From Bacteroidales bacterium UBA1797 (GTDB taxonomy: Bacteria > Bacteroidota > Bacteroidia > Bacteroidales > VadinHA17): DNA of 15,678 nucleotides. Under the pieces are notes generated by a model. It made no database searches and was not told the origin of the DNA. It saw only the letters and a program-made list of their open reading frames with translations. The stretch is from positions 1 through 15,678 of the forward strand of contig DCFT01000078.1 in NCBI GenBank assembly GCA_002319885.1, written 5' to 3'. Below, piece by piece: positions 6,102 to 14,257 of this stretch (the first letter of the stretch is position 1; the number at the start of each line of letters is the position of its first letter). The position numbers and the translations under genes are program-made.

Positions 6102-8591
6102 ATGAATTTACGATATATCAGAACTTTTGCCTTTCCATTAGTAGTTCAGTTCTTCTTTTGTTTTAATGCTTCTGCTCAGTCAAAACTAAATGCAACAATA
6201 TCAGGAAAAGTATTTGACAAATCCACTAACGGACCTCTTGAATATGCTACTGTTACATTAATCAGCAAACCGACAGAAAAGGTAATTACCGGAACGATAA
6301 CCGATGCCAAAGGGCTCTTCACTCTATCCAATATTCCACCTGACTCCTACTCTGTAAAAGTTGAATTTATAGGTTACGAAAAGACCTCCTTAGACAACGT
6401 CACAATAAATAAAGGAAAGCAATCAGTTAATCTGGGAACAGTTTTCCTTTCGCCTTCGATGAAGAGTCTTCAGGGAGTTACAATCGTTGGAGATAAACCG
6501 GTTGTTGAAAACAGAATTGATAAAATTGTTTATAATGTATCAAATGACATCACCTCACAGGGAGGTGCAGCTATTGACGTACTTAAGAAAGTGCCCCAGG
6601 TAACTGTTGATCTCGACGGGAATGTAGAATTACAGGGAAACTCCAATATCCGTTTTCTCATTAACGGGAAACCTTCGAGTGTGTTTGGGAACAGTCTGGC
6701 AGATGCTCTGGCATCAATTCCTGCAAGTCAGATTAAAAGTGTCGAAGCTATTACTAATCCGGGAGCAAAGTATGATTCACAGGGAACCGGGGGGATTATC
6801 AATATTATTCTTTATGACAATAAGATGGAGGGAGTAAATGGCAATATCAATTTATCGGGTGGATCGAGATTGGAAAATGGATCGATGAATTTTAACGTCA
6901 GGCATAAGAATTTTGGTGTCAATGCATATTTTAGTGGCCGTGCAGCCTTAAAATCAGAATTGCCATTTTCTCAGAACCGATATTCAACAGACACTACAGC
7001 CAAAACAATTACAAATTTACTTCAGACTAGTCATACTGATTTTTACAGAAACGGCTACCGTTCAGGTATTGGCTTTGACTGGGATATAACAAAGAATGAT
7101 ATACTAACCGGCTCACTAGGCTTTAATCAATTTTCAAACCGAAACACAGGGCTCACAGATCAGGAACAGAATGTAACAGATTATTCAGGCAATCCATTAT
7201 CTGACTTGCATACTTTTCGCAATTCAGACAGCCACTCCAGGGTTAGATCTGTTGACTATAGCCTTAATTATAAAAAGAAGTTCAGCCATGAAGGTCAGGA
7301 GCTCGACATAGAATATGATGCCAGTAATGGCAAGCCTTATAGTAATTATGTTCAGTCACAGTTGTATGCAGATCAGTTGCTTCCTTTTTCAGGATCATCG
7401 AGTATTAACCCGGGAAAAGATAATGAAACAAACATTTCTATTGACTATGCACAACCGGTGAATAAAAATTTTTTGATAGAAACCGGCGCCAAAATGGTAA
7501 CCGAAAATATTACAAGCATAGCTAATGTAAGTACTCTCAACCCATCATTAAATCAGTATGAAAGCGACGCATTGCAATCGTATTCCCTGAATTATAAAAT
7601 GAATGTTTATGCCGGGTATCTTTCCACTTCGTTTAAAATGTTCAACTGGCTGAATGTCAAAGCCGGAGGAAGATATGAATACACACATGTAAGTATTGAT
7701 TCTCCAAACACCTCCATCCCTGCATACGGTACCCTGGTGCCTTCAATTGTTCTAACTCACGATTTAAATAAAAACCAGTCCATAAAACTGGCGTACGGGA
7801 AACGTATTGAACGTCCTGAATACAGGGAATTAAATCCCTTTATTGATCTGACCGATCCTTATAATATATCAACCGGAAATACATTATTAAAACCAGAGAT
7901 TGGCAATAATTTTGAGTTGGGATATAGCAGTACCTTCAAAAAAGGAGGGAATATTTATGTATCGTTAATTGAACGGATAAATACCCACGATGTTAAACAG
8001 GTAACAACATTTTATCCTACATATCTGATAGGTGATTCGACTTATTATAATGTATCTGTTACAAACCGTCAGAACGTAGGAGAGGAATACAATACTGGGA
8101 TTAACATTTCAGGCTCCTATCCTGTATCAACTAAATTAAACCTGCGCGGCAATCTTATGGTTTCGCACCGTTATACCGTCAGCAATATAGGCATCGGCGA
8201 TCAGACCGGTGGTGTAAGAGTAAGGGTTAACATGAATGCAACTTACCAGTTACCTAAAGATCTGGTTTTTGAGCTATTTGGTTTTTATAGTTCACCGGTA
8301 CAAAATATACAGGGGAAGACACCACAATTCTTTATTTATAATTTTGCGTTAAGAAAATTATTCTGGAATAAAAGAGCAAGTTTCGGATTTACAGCCACGA
8401 ATCCTTTTAGCAAATATGTGAGACAGCTATCCACCATTTCCACTGAGAGTTATACTTCCACTACAATCAGGCAGATTCCAATCAGATCGTTTGGTATTAG
8501 TTTTATGTTTAAATTTGGCAAGCTGGAATTCACCAAGAACAAAGAGGAGGAAAACAACAATAATTTTATGAATGACAGCTCGTCCAGATAG
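6102..8591 (+). CDS. TonB-dependent-receptor-like outer-membrane beta-barrel protein
   Basis: I chose the ATG at 6102 (829 aa) rather than the TTG at 6093; it gives the signal peptide MNLRYIRTFAFPLVVQFFF ending near NASAQ. Domains in order are a carboxypeptidase-regulatory-like sandwich (about 31-115: ISGKVFDKSTNGPLEYATV, TDAKGLFTL, FIGYEKT), a TonB-receptor plug (about 120-235) with INGKPSS and the signature VEAITNPGAKYDSQGTGGIINI, and a large outer-membrane barrel (about 250-815) of the OMP_b-brl_3 type. The region LAYGKRIERPEYRELNPF is characteristic of this family. A polar, Asn-rich tail follows the last predicted strand. No SusD-like partner gene is adjacent, so a glycan role is not supported. 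Such receptors import a ligand across the outer membrane with TonB-ExbBD energy; the ligand is unknown. Confidence 0.85.
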   Translation: MNLRYIRTFAFPLVVQFFFCFNASAQSKLNATISGKVFDKSTNGPLEYATVTLISKPTEKVITGTITDAKGLFTLSNIPPDSYSVKVEFIGYEKTSLDNVTINKGKQSVNLGTVFLSPSMKSLQGVTIVGDKPVVENRIDKIVYNVSNDITSQGGAAIDVLKKVPQVTVDLDGNVELQGNSNIRFLINGKPSSVFGNSLADALASIPASQIKSVEAITNPGAKYDSQGTGGIINIILYDNKMEGVNGNINLSGGSRLENGSMNFNVRHKNFGVNAYFSGRAALKSELPFSQNRYSTDTTAKTITNLLQTSHTDFYRNGYRSGIGFDWDITKNDILTGSLGFNQFSNRNTGLTDQEQNVTDYSGNPLSDLHTFRNSDSHSRVRSVDYSLNYKKKFSHEGQELDIEYDASNGKPYSNYVQSQLYADQLLPFSGSSSINPGKDNETNISIDYAQPVNKNFLIETGAKMVTENITSIANVSTLNPSLNQYESDALQSYSLNYKMNVYAGYLSTSFKMFNWLNVKAGGRYEYTHVSIDSPNTSIPAYGTLVPSIVLTHDLNKNQSIKLAYGKRIERPEYRELNPFIDLTDPYNISTGNTLLKPEIGNNFELGYSSTFKKGGNIYVSLIERINTHDVKQVTTFYPTYLIGDSTYYNVSVTNRQNVGEEYNTGINISGSYPVSTKLNLRGNLMVSHRYTVSNIGIGDQTGGVRVRVNMNATYQLPKDLVFELFGFYSSPVQNIQGKTPQFFIYNFALRKLFWNKRASFGFTATNPFSKYVRQLSTISTESYTSTTIRQIPIRSFGISFMFKFGKLEFTKNKEEENNNNFMNDSSSR

Positions 8592-8891
8592 GCTGTAAAA
8601 ATTATTAAGCAGATTTATCTTTCACACTATCGCAAAATTATTTTGTGAGGTCAAATACTAATTTCAATTTAAATGGTTAACTTTAATATGACTTATGATC
8701 GTGAAAGTCAGTGAAAGTATTATATTAGTCTATAAATCTGTACATTAACAGTATAATGCTATTGTGACTGACGGGGCAGTGGCGTATGTAAAATCATTGT
8801 AAATCCCTTTAAAAGTCTTCCGGGAATTTTTGAATCTGCAGAATTTAGATTAAATTTATATCTCTTCTCGTGCTATAAATTTACTCGCTGT
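8592..8891. other. 300-nt intergenic region upstream of the recombinase gene
   Basis: I see no gene here. It holds a short hairpin at 8631-8647 (CGCAAAA, loop TTA, TTTTGTG, one wobble) with no T tract after it, a tandem direct repeat of GTGAAAGT at 8701-8708 and 8711-8718, and a promoter-like pair just before the recombinase. Unlike the DNA downstream of the recombinase, it has no large palindrome. Confidence 0.6.
8829..8858 (+). promoter_or_regulatory. Possible promoter of the tyrosine recombinase gene
   Basis: TTTG at 8829-8832 and TAAATTTA at 8851-8858 lie 18 nt apart. They match the Bacteroidota -33 TTTG and -7 TAnnTTTG boxes, the latter with its final G replaced by A. Transcription would start near 8864, about 28 nt before the ATG at 8892. 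Confidence 0.4.
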
Positions 8892-10445
8892 ATGAAAACA
8901 AAGATTATTCTGAAAAGGGTGTTCCACCGTGACAAGTGGCGAATACTGATGTCATTCAAATATGATATGAAGCTTGCCGGCCTGATCAAACAGATCAGAA
9001 CCAGCTGTTATAGTGAAACTTTTAAAGGCTGGTATGTTGATGATAATGAAGAATCATTGAAACAGATTTTACACATTTTAAGGGATGTTGCGGACATAGA
9101 TATTTCTGCTCTTACACAAAATTCTGTTACTAATGCAGATACAGTTCCGAAAGCGGTTTCTGCATCTAAAATCCCGGAAGATAGAAAATCGAAAATCGTA
9201 ACGGACCATTGCATTGATTTAAATGTCATTAACTCTGAAAATAAAGATTCACTGACAGAAATAATTCCATCAAAAAGAAGTGCCGAAAAAGTTGTTGAGC
9301 GATCTCGATTCAGTCCTGTTGAGTTCAGGATAAATGAACATGACGGAAGACTTGCTATCAGGTTTACAGGCTATTACGACAAGGAATGGATTGAAGAGAT
9401 TAAATCATTCGGACAGTATTTTTACGATAATATTTCAAAAGAGTTTCTTCTCCCATGGTCGGTGTTGACAAGTGATTCACTCTCCGATTATTTTTCGTCG
9501 CGTGGTGTCGGAGTAAAGATAATCAAATCGGTCCCTGCAGACATTTTGAAGAATGCCAGGAGGGATATGGGTGATGAGATTCGCAGCCGCTATCTGGGAG
9601 ATAAGGCCCTTGAAGGTCTTGATCTTGTAAGGAAGTATCTTGATGAAGTAAGGTATAGTGAGAGGACAAACGAATCATATCTAGCTCTTCTTGAATTTTT
9701 CTTCAAGTATTTTAATGATAAAGATCCGTTGACAATATCAACCGATGAAGTTTCGGAATTCATTTATGATTTCATTGTCACCAACAGGTATTCTGTATCA
9801 TATCAGAATCAGATGATCTCTGCCATTAAAACCTACTACAGGATATCGGGAAGGAGTCACATTGATCTGCAGTTAATTGAGCGTCCGAGAAAAAGCAGGC
9901 CATTGCCAAAAGTTTTTTCAAAAGATGAAGTAAAAAAGATTTTGAATTCTACGAGAAATATAAAGCATAAGCTTTTATTATGGGTAATTTATTCATGTGG
10001 TTTAAGAAGGTCTGAAGTAACGAACATCCTTTTGACCGATCTTGATCGTGATCGAGGGGTGATGCATATCAGGGAAGGAAAAGGACGGGTAGACAGGATT
10101 GTTCCTGTTTCAGGAAAGGTTTGGGAGAAACTCGAAGAGTATTTAGATGGTTTTAAGCCGGTTAAGTATCTTTTTGAGGGGCAGTCGGGAGGGCGGTATT
10201 CTGTGGAGAGTGTATACCGGGTTTTCAAGCAGGCTTTGAGTAAGGCAGGAATAAAGAAAGATGTGGGAGTCCACAGTCTGCGGCACAGTTATGCCACTCA
10301 TTTACACGAAAGCGGTCTGGATATCAGGTACATACAGGAGTTATTAGGACATAAAAGCACACGTACCACTGAGATTTACACTCATGTAAGCCGGCGGAAT
10401 TTAGTAGCAGTAAGGAGTCCTATTGAGGATATTGATGTGAAGTAA
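8892..10445 (+). CDS. Tyrosine recombinase/integrase with extended N-terminus
   Basis: This 517-aa protein has a complete tyrosine-recombinase catalytic domain (about 337-505). Arg372 lies in YSCGLRRSEV, Lys397 in GKGRVDR, His461 and Arg464 in HSLRHSYATH, His487 in LGHKSTRTTEIYTH, and the nucleophile is Tyr496. A SAM-like core-binding domain (about 235-325) precedes it. The first 220 residues hold two segments, about 5-62 and 142-202, with a shared pattern of strand, Tyr-Asp, Ile-Lys helix, then Tyr/Phe and a Lys before Trp/Phe. They look like duplicated HARP-like DNA-binding modules, which Bacteroidota integrases of about 370-400 aa carry once. The extra insert that marks integron IntI between the Lys and His-x-x-Arg patches is absent. 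The gene ends 452 nt before an AT-rich cassette bounded by palindromes, which suggests a role in moving that cassette. Confidence 0.92.
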   Translation: MKTKIILKRVFHRDKWRILMSFKYDMKLAGLIKQIRTSCYSETFKGWYVDDNEESLKQILHILRDVADIDISALTQNSVTNADTVPKAVSASKIPEDRKSKIVTDHCIDLNVINSENKDSLTEIIPSKRSAEKVVERSRFSPVEFRINEHDGRLAIRFTGYYDKEWIEEIKSFGQYFYDNISKEFLLPWSVLTSDSLSDYFSSRGVGVKIIKSVPADILKNARRDMGDEIRSRYLGDKALEGLDLVRKYLDEVRYSERTNESYLALLEFFFKYFNDKDPLTISTDEVSEFIYDFIVTNRYSVSYQNQMISAIKTYYRISGRSHIDLQLIERPRKSRPLPKVFSKDEVKKILNSTRNIKHKLLLWVIYSCGLRRSEVTNILLTDLDRDRGVMHIREGKGRVDRIVPVSGKVWEKLEEYLDGFKPVKYLFEGQSGGRYSVESVYRVFKQALSKAGIKKDVGVHSLRHSYATHLHESGLDIRYIQELLGHKSTRTTEIYTHVSRRNLVAVRSPIEDIDVK

Positions 10446-10452
10446 CTGTTTT

Positions 10453-10492
10453 CGCTATGTGTGAAATATCACAGGGGAAAGCGGTTTTTTTT
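10453..10492 (+). terminator. Rho-independent-like terminator of the recombinase gene
   Basis: An interrupted hairpin pairs CGCT (10453-10456) with AGCG (10480-10483). Inside it, TGTGA (10460-10464) pairs with TCACA (10469-10473) around an AATA loop. A run of eight T's (10485-10492) follows one base after the stem. It starts 8 nt after the recombinase stop. The stem has an internal asymmetric loop, so it is not ideal. Confidence 0.5.
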
Positions 10493-10746
10493 GAATATGT
10501 GAATGTAAGTTAAGAAGGTTTATACTGGGTAGCCAATTTAAAAAACTGATTTATATAGATAATGTTTTAAAATACAATTTCACTAGCTGTAAATATTGTA
10601 TGCACAATAACAGTAACAAACATACTTCTATCCACCACAAATCGCATAAAACATGCAATATTCCTAACGCAATAAGTGAGTTATAGCTAATGTGCAGCAT
10701 AATAACAAGTTAGTCTCCACCAAGAACCCTTAACCTAAAACGCGAC

Positions 10747-10826
10747 CGCTTATTTGGCACATTTGCTTTTGCGCGTCGCAAAAACACCACGCTCATGCAA
10801 AAGCAAAAGAGCCAAATGCCCAAGCG
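10747..10826. repeat. attC-like imperfect palindrome, left of the cassette
   Basis: The outer arms ATTTGGC (10752-10758) and GCCAAAT (10811-10817) pair perfectly. They are followed inward by an ACA/AGA mismatch (10759-10761 and 10808-10810) and a perfect 11-bp stem TTTGCTTTTGC (10762-10772) with GCAAAAGCAAA (10797-10807). The terminal loop is 24 nt (10773-10796), with a possible GCGT/ACGC inner stem. CGCTT (10747-10751) can also pair with AAGCG (10822-10826) across a 4-nt bulge. A second palindrome of the same plan lies at 15544-15613. The long two-part stem with an unpaired centre recalls integron attC sites, which act as folded single strands. The structure is certain; the function is inferred. 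Confidence 0.7.
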
Positions 10827-10842
10827 CCTTATAAAAAAATCA

Positions 10843-10850
10843 TAATTTTG
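10843..10850 (+). promoter_or_regulatory. Possible -7 promoter box for the HEPN-like gene
   Basis: TAATTTTG matches the Bacteroidota -7 consensus TAnnTTTG exactly and sits 47 nt before the ATG at 10898, just after the palindrome. No TTTG is visible at the expected -33 position, so the assignment is tentative. Confidence 0.35.
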
Positions 10851-10897
10851 ATAAAAAAGTATTTACGATAAGTTCATCACCCATAATAGTTACTAAA

Positions 10898-11716
10898 ATG
10901 CCATTTGTAAGATTAGCACGAGAACATAATATCGAGTACATTGGGAGTACTGATTGGCGTGTCAAAAAGCCACATGTATATTTTCACAAAGACAAGCCTC
11001 ATTTAAAAATTGTAATACCAAATAATTGGGTTTTGGAATCTGACCGGTTAGAAACAATGTTAGATAGGCCTAATGATGTTGCCCTTTATTCAAGCATAGC
11101 TGAATCTTCTCTTGAAAAAGCAAGGAGATTTCACAAAGAAAAATTAATACCACGGATTACTTCTGGTTTTTTACCTCACACTCTAAGACAAAATGAACTT
11201 AAGGAATACTATGATTATTTTGAGACTATTATAACATCAGTTGTATTTGCGTACTCATCTATCGAAGCATTTGTAAACATGAGTATTCCACATGATTACA
11301 CACTCACCAGGATTGAGAAATCTGGGGAAGAAACTATTCTGAATAAAAGTGAAATAGAAAAGCAATGTTCTCTAAAAGTTAAACTTAAAACCATTTTACC
11401 CAATATTTTATCATGTGATTCACCAAGTCAGAAAAAATGGTGGGAAATTTTTACGAAGCTTGAAACTTTAAGAAATGAAATAATACATTCAAAAGAATCA
11501 AAATCTGAGGAAAGGTATTCAAAATTACTTTCAGCAAAGATATTTAGAATAGTGGAAATTCATAAAACCGTAATTGAGTTCTTTGGACAATATATTTACG
11601 AAAGTAATAGTAATCTCCTAGACGAATATCCTAATGGATTTGGATACGATACATATAAAGTTAAAACCATGACAGAACAGAATTTCCAAAATAGCATAAA
11701 TGTATTAAATGGATAA
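10898..11716 (+). CDS. HEPN-like protein of unrecognised family
   Basis: I do not recognise this 272-aa protein as a named family. It has no signal peptide or membrane segment and so should be cytoplasmic. Residues 1-80 are strand-rich, with VYFHKDKPHLKIVIPNNW. The rest is mostly helical. Residues 118-130 (AYSSIEAFVNMSI) look like the first helix of HEPN domains. Near residue 190, LETLRNEIIHSKES gives Arg192-Asn-x3-His197, fitting the Rx4-6H catalytic motif of HEPN ribonucleases. HEPN proteins often act as RNases in toxin-antitoxin and anti-phage systems; others only bind nucleotides or scaffold. It is AT-rich like the operon that starts 215 nt downstream and lies within the same palindrome-bounded segment, so it may be the effector of that system or a separate cassette gene. 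Confidence 0.55.
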   Translation: MPFVRLAREHNIEYIGSTDWRVKKPHVYFHKDKPHLKIVIPNNWVLESDRLETMLDRPNDVALYSSIAESSLEKARRFHKEKLIPRITSGFLPHTLRQNELKEYYDYFETIITSVVFAYSSIEAFVNMSIPHDYTLTRIEKSGEETILNKSEIEKQCSLKVKLKTILPNILSCDSPSQKKWWEIFTKLETLRNEIIHSKESKSEERYSKLLSAKIFRIVEIHKTVIEFFGQYIYESNSNLLDEYPNGFGYDTYKVKTMTEQNFQNSINVLNG

Positions 11717-11931
11717 ATCATACCTTATTCAATTATTTTGCAGTCCACATAATTGATAAACAGAGTAATTTAATAATTGTAAAACATGTCTATAAATAAG
11801 CAGGGACTCCATGATATTAAATCATAATTAATAACTTGCTTTCTTTAAACTGTACTAACAAAAAAGAAGGGAGATTTTAACATATAACCGCTTCTTAACC
11901 ATTAAAAATAAAAGAAAAAAACTGAAAATAT

Positions 11932-13263
11932 ATGGTAACAGATAAAATAACTGCCTATCCAAGAAAGAAACTCTTCATTGAGGTTTTAACCCAGGATGTT
12001 AGAGCAAAATCCTGTATTCTTGACCTAATCGATAATTCAGTGGATAGTTATATTAGAAATAAGATCCAAGATAAAAGAGAGATAGAACTGATCATCTCTG
12101 AAAATGAGTTTGAGATTTTCGATACCTGCGGTGGAATTAATAAAGAATTCTTAAAAACAAATGTGTTCAGGTTTGGTGCGGAAAATTTGAATCGAGAAGA
12201 TCCTACCTTAGGGATGTACGGAATTGGAATGAAAAGGTCAATTTTCAAAATAGGAAATAATATAACATTAGAAACAGATGACGGAAAAGATTATTCACTT
12301 ATGGAATTGGATGTTAAACAATGGGAAGACAAAAATGAACAAGATTGGGATATACCTTTCGAAACAGATAATACAACATTAAATGGTACTCTCCCTTACA
12401 CCCGGATTAAAATCACCAATTTACATAAAGATATTAGTGAAAAATTTTCACTAGTAACATTCCAAAATGATATCACCGCTACATTAAAGAGAACTTATTG
12501 TCTGATAATTAAAGATCAAATTAGCTTTAAACTCAATAAAATCGAACTAGAACCTGACAAACTAATTGTTCCATACGATAAAGATTATTCTCCTAGTGTC
12601 CACATTGAAGATTATCAAAATATTAACATTCATATTATTTGCTTTTTGGATCCAAGTAAAGGCACAAGGTTAAAAGATGCTGTAAATACAATTGGATGGA
12701 ACATATTTTGCAATAATAGATTAATTCTCGCCAATGATATAACCCCAGTTACTGGCTGGATTGGAGGAACGGACAAAAGTTTACTTCCAAAATATCATAC
12801 GATTTTTAATGAGTTTAGGGGCATCGTATTTTTGAAATCAAATAACCCTTTTAATTTGCCACTTAATACTTCCAAAGACAATCTCAATATTGAAGACAAA
12901 AATTATCATTATATATTAAATAAAATGATTATTACTGCACGACCGGTAATTGATTATCTAACTAAAAAATATAATAGTGAAAAAGAGGAGGAAGATGCAA
13001 TCGAGGATGCAATTGAGCAAAATATAGATCTTACATACAACCCTTCTGAAACAAAACAGGCAAACGAGATTACTCAACCTTCAACTTTTAATGCTCCACC
13101 ACAGAAAAGCACGAAAAAGGATCTTTTGGCGAGAATCTCCTATACGCAGAAAAAGGATTTAGTAGATAAAGTCAAAACATTTTTTGAAGTGAGTTCTAAT
13201 AAAGAAGTTGGAGAAAAGACATTTGAATATTTTATTGAAAGAGAGGATATTGAAAATGAGTAA
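11932..13263 (+). CDS. GHKL ATPase (MORC/MutL/Hsp90-like)
   Basis: This 443-aa protein has an N-terminal GHKL ATP-binding fold. The N-box reads ILDLIDNSVDS (29-39), with Asn35 as the Mg ligand and Asp31 where many relatives have the catalytic Glu. The G1 motif is FDTCGGI (63-69, with Asp64) and the G2 glycine loop is LGMYGIGMKRSIFKIG (93-108). A second domain (about 150-320) should be the S5-like transducer, with SKDNLNIEDKNY (314-325) near where a catalytic lysine loop is expected. An acidic, polar linker (about 350-395) leads to a small helical C-terminal domain (about 396-443). GHKL ATPases of this type clamp on nucleic acid or other substrates in an ATP-driven cycle, and related ones occur in prokaryotic restriction-modification-like operons. 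Its stop overlaps the next gene by 8 nt, so the two are probably translationally coupled. The A-rich leader before ATG 11932 is typical of Bacteroidota. Confidence 0.8.
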   Translation: MVTDKITAYPRKKLFIEVLTQDVRAKSCILDLIDNSVDSYIRNKIQDKREIELIISENEFEIFDTCGGINKEFLKTNVFRFGAENLNREDPTLGMYGIGMKRSIFKIGNNITLETDDGKDYSLMELDVKQWEDKNEQDWDIPFETDNTTLNGTLPYTRIKITNLHKDISEKFSLVTFQNDITATLKRTYCLIIKDQISFKLNKIELEPDKLIVPYDKDYSPSVHIEDYQNINIHIICFLDPSKGTRLKDAVNTIGWNIFCNNRLILANDITPVTGWIGGTDKSLLPKYHTIFNEFRGIVFLKSNNPFNLPLNTSKDNLNIEDKNYHYILNKMIITARPVIDYLTKKYNSEKEEEDAIEDAIEQNIDLTYNPSETKQANEITQPSTFNAPPQKSTKKDLLARISYTQKKDLVDKVKTFFEVSSNKEVGEKTFEYFIEREDIENE

Positions 13264-14257
13264 AGAGAACAGCTACAATAGAATAAATTATTATCTAAGG
13301 CCAAATAAACAAGTTGAAAGGAAGATTATGATTGAAATTATTCAGAATCTTCAAAGAGAGATTTCCATTTCTGAATATTGCTATATCGGAATGGGTTCTA
13401 TTTATTATTATGATTTCATATTAATGCATAAAATACTTGGTCTAAAACACTTGATCTCAATCGATAATAAAACCACACCCAAACGATTTGAATTTAACAA
13501 GCCATATGAATTTATCAATTTTGAGAACACTACTACTTCGGACTTTTTACTCGGATTTCAATGGAATAAGCATAAGAATTTGATTTGGCTAGATTATGAT
13601 GAAAAGTTCATCAATAATGATTTTTTAGATACCGACCTTTCAATTATTAGCAAAAACTCAAATCATCTTGATATTGTTTTTATTACCCTAAATTCAACGG
13701 GGCCGAAATACTCTAATAGGCTATCATTTTTAAATGATAACAAACGATATATTACACCTTCTTATTTTAATCTTAAGTATACCGATTCAAAGGAGTTTCA
13801 TCTACTGATTCAAAATATCTTATTAAATAAAATAAAAGAATATAATTTGCATAATGACAACAAATTTTTGAAGATTTGTTCATTCGTTTATCAGGACGGA
13901 GCCCCTATGTATACCTTAGGAGGGATTTTTACACATAATCAAGATTTAAAGCAGAAGATTGAAAAGTATCATCATCTATTAAGTACTGAAAATGACATGG
14001 TTTCTCATATAAAGATTCCTAATATTACTTATAAAGAGAAATTCTATTTAGATTCAAAAATAGATAGCCTTAAGGAATGGATCAACCAATATAGAATCAT
14101 CGTAAACAACCTTGATTTAAAAACAGAACAAGAGAAAGAGGAAAAATTATCAGAATTATTAAATTCTAAAATGGATATTGAGTTATCACCATTCGAAATT
14201 GAAAATTACATTAATAATTACATCTATTTTCCACAATACTACGAAGGTCTCATATGA
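13256..14257 (+). CDS. Protein of unknown family with SAM-methyltransferase-like Rossmann core
   Basis: I chose the ATG at 13256 (333 aa), which overlaps the GHKL gene's end by 8 nt; a further in-frame start at 13208 would overlap by 56 nt. Near the N-terminus a basic block, NYYLRPNKQVERK (11-23), looks conserved. A glycine-containing turn, YIGMGSIYYYDF (43-54), is followed by LISIDNK with Asp70. This resembles SAM-binding motifs I and II, in which an acidic residue ends strand 2. IWLDYD (110-115) could be motif IV. FVYQDGAPMYTLGGIF (210-225) is a distinctive later strand pair. I have seen proteins of this layout labelled putative O-methyltransferase, but I cannot name a characterised member. 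The C-terminal third is helical and charged. It overlaps the DNA methyltransferase gene by 4 nt (ATGA), so the three proteins are likely made in fixed proportion and may form a complex. Confidence 0.6.
   Translation: MSKENSYNRINYYLRPNKQVERKIMIEIIQNLQREISISEYCYIGMGSIYYYDFILMHKILGLKHLISIDNKTTPKRFEFNKPYEFINFENTTTSDFLLGFQWNKHKNLIWLDYDEKFINNDFLDTDLSIISKNSNHLDIVFITLNSTGPKYSNRLSFLNDNKRYITPSYFNLKYTDSKEFHLLIQNILLNKIKEYNLHNDNKFLKICSFVYQDGAPMYTLGGIFTHNQDLKQKIEKYHHLLSTENDMVSHIKIPNITYKEKFYLDSKIDSLKEWINQYRIIVNNLDLKTEQEKEEKLSELLNSKMDIELSPFEIENYINNYIYFPQYYEGLI

Larger units (their letters stand above)
10446..10897. other. Non-coding region between recombinase and cassette, rich in inverted repeats
   Basis: I find no credible gene. 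From left to right it holds the recombinase terminator (10453-10492), the octamer CACTAGCT (10581-10588) that recurs at the window's right end, a hairpin TATTGT-ATGC-ACAATA (10594-10609), a hairpin-forming pair CTAAC (10664-10668) with GTTAG (10709-10713) enclosing GTTAT (10680-10684) with ATAAC (10702-10706), the large palindrome (10747-10826), and a promoter-like box (10843-10850). This layout looks like a recombination landing zone more than a plain spacer. Confidence 0.6.

Noticed and set aside
8892..10445. The recombinase as a true integron integrase (IntI)
   Set aside because: The IntI-specific insert between the lysine patch and the His-x-x-Arg patch is absent; the spacing there is that of ordinary Xer/phage-type recombinases.
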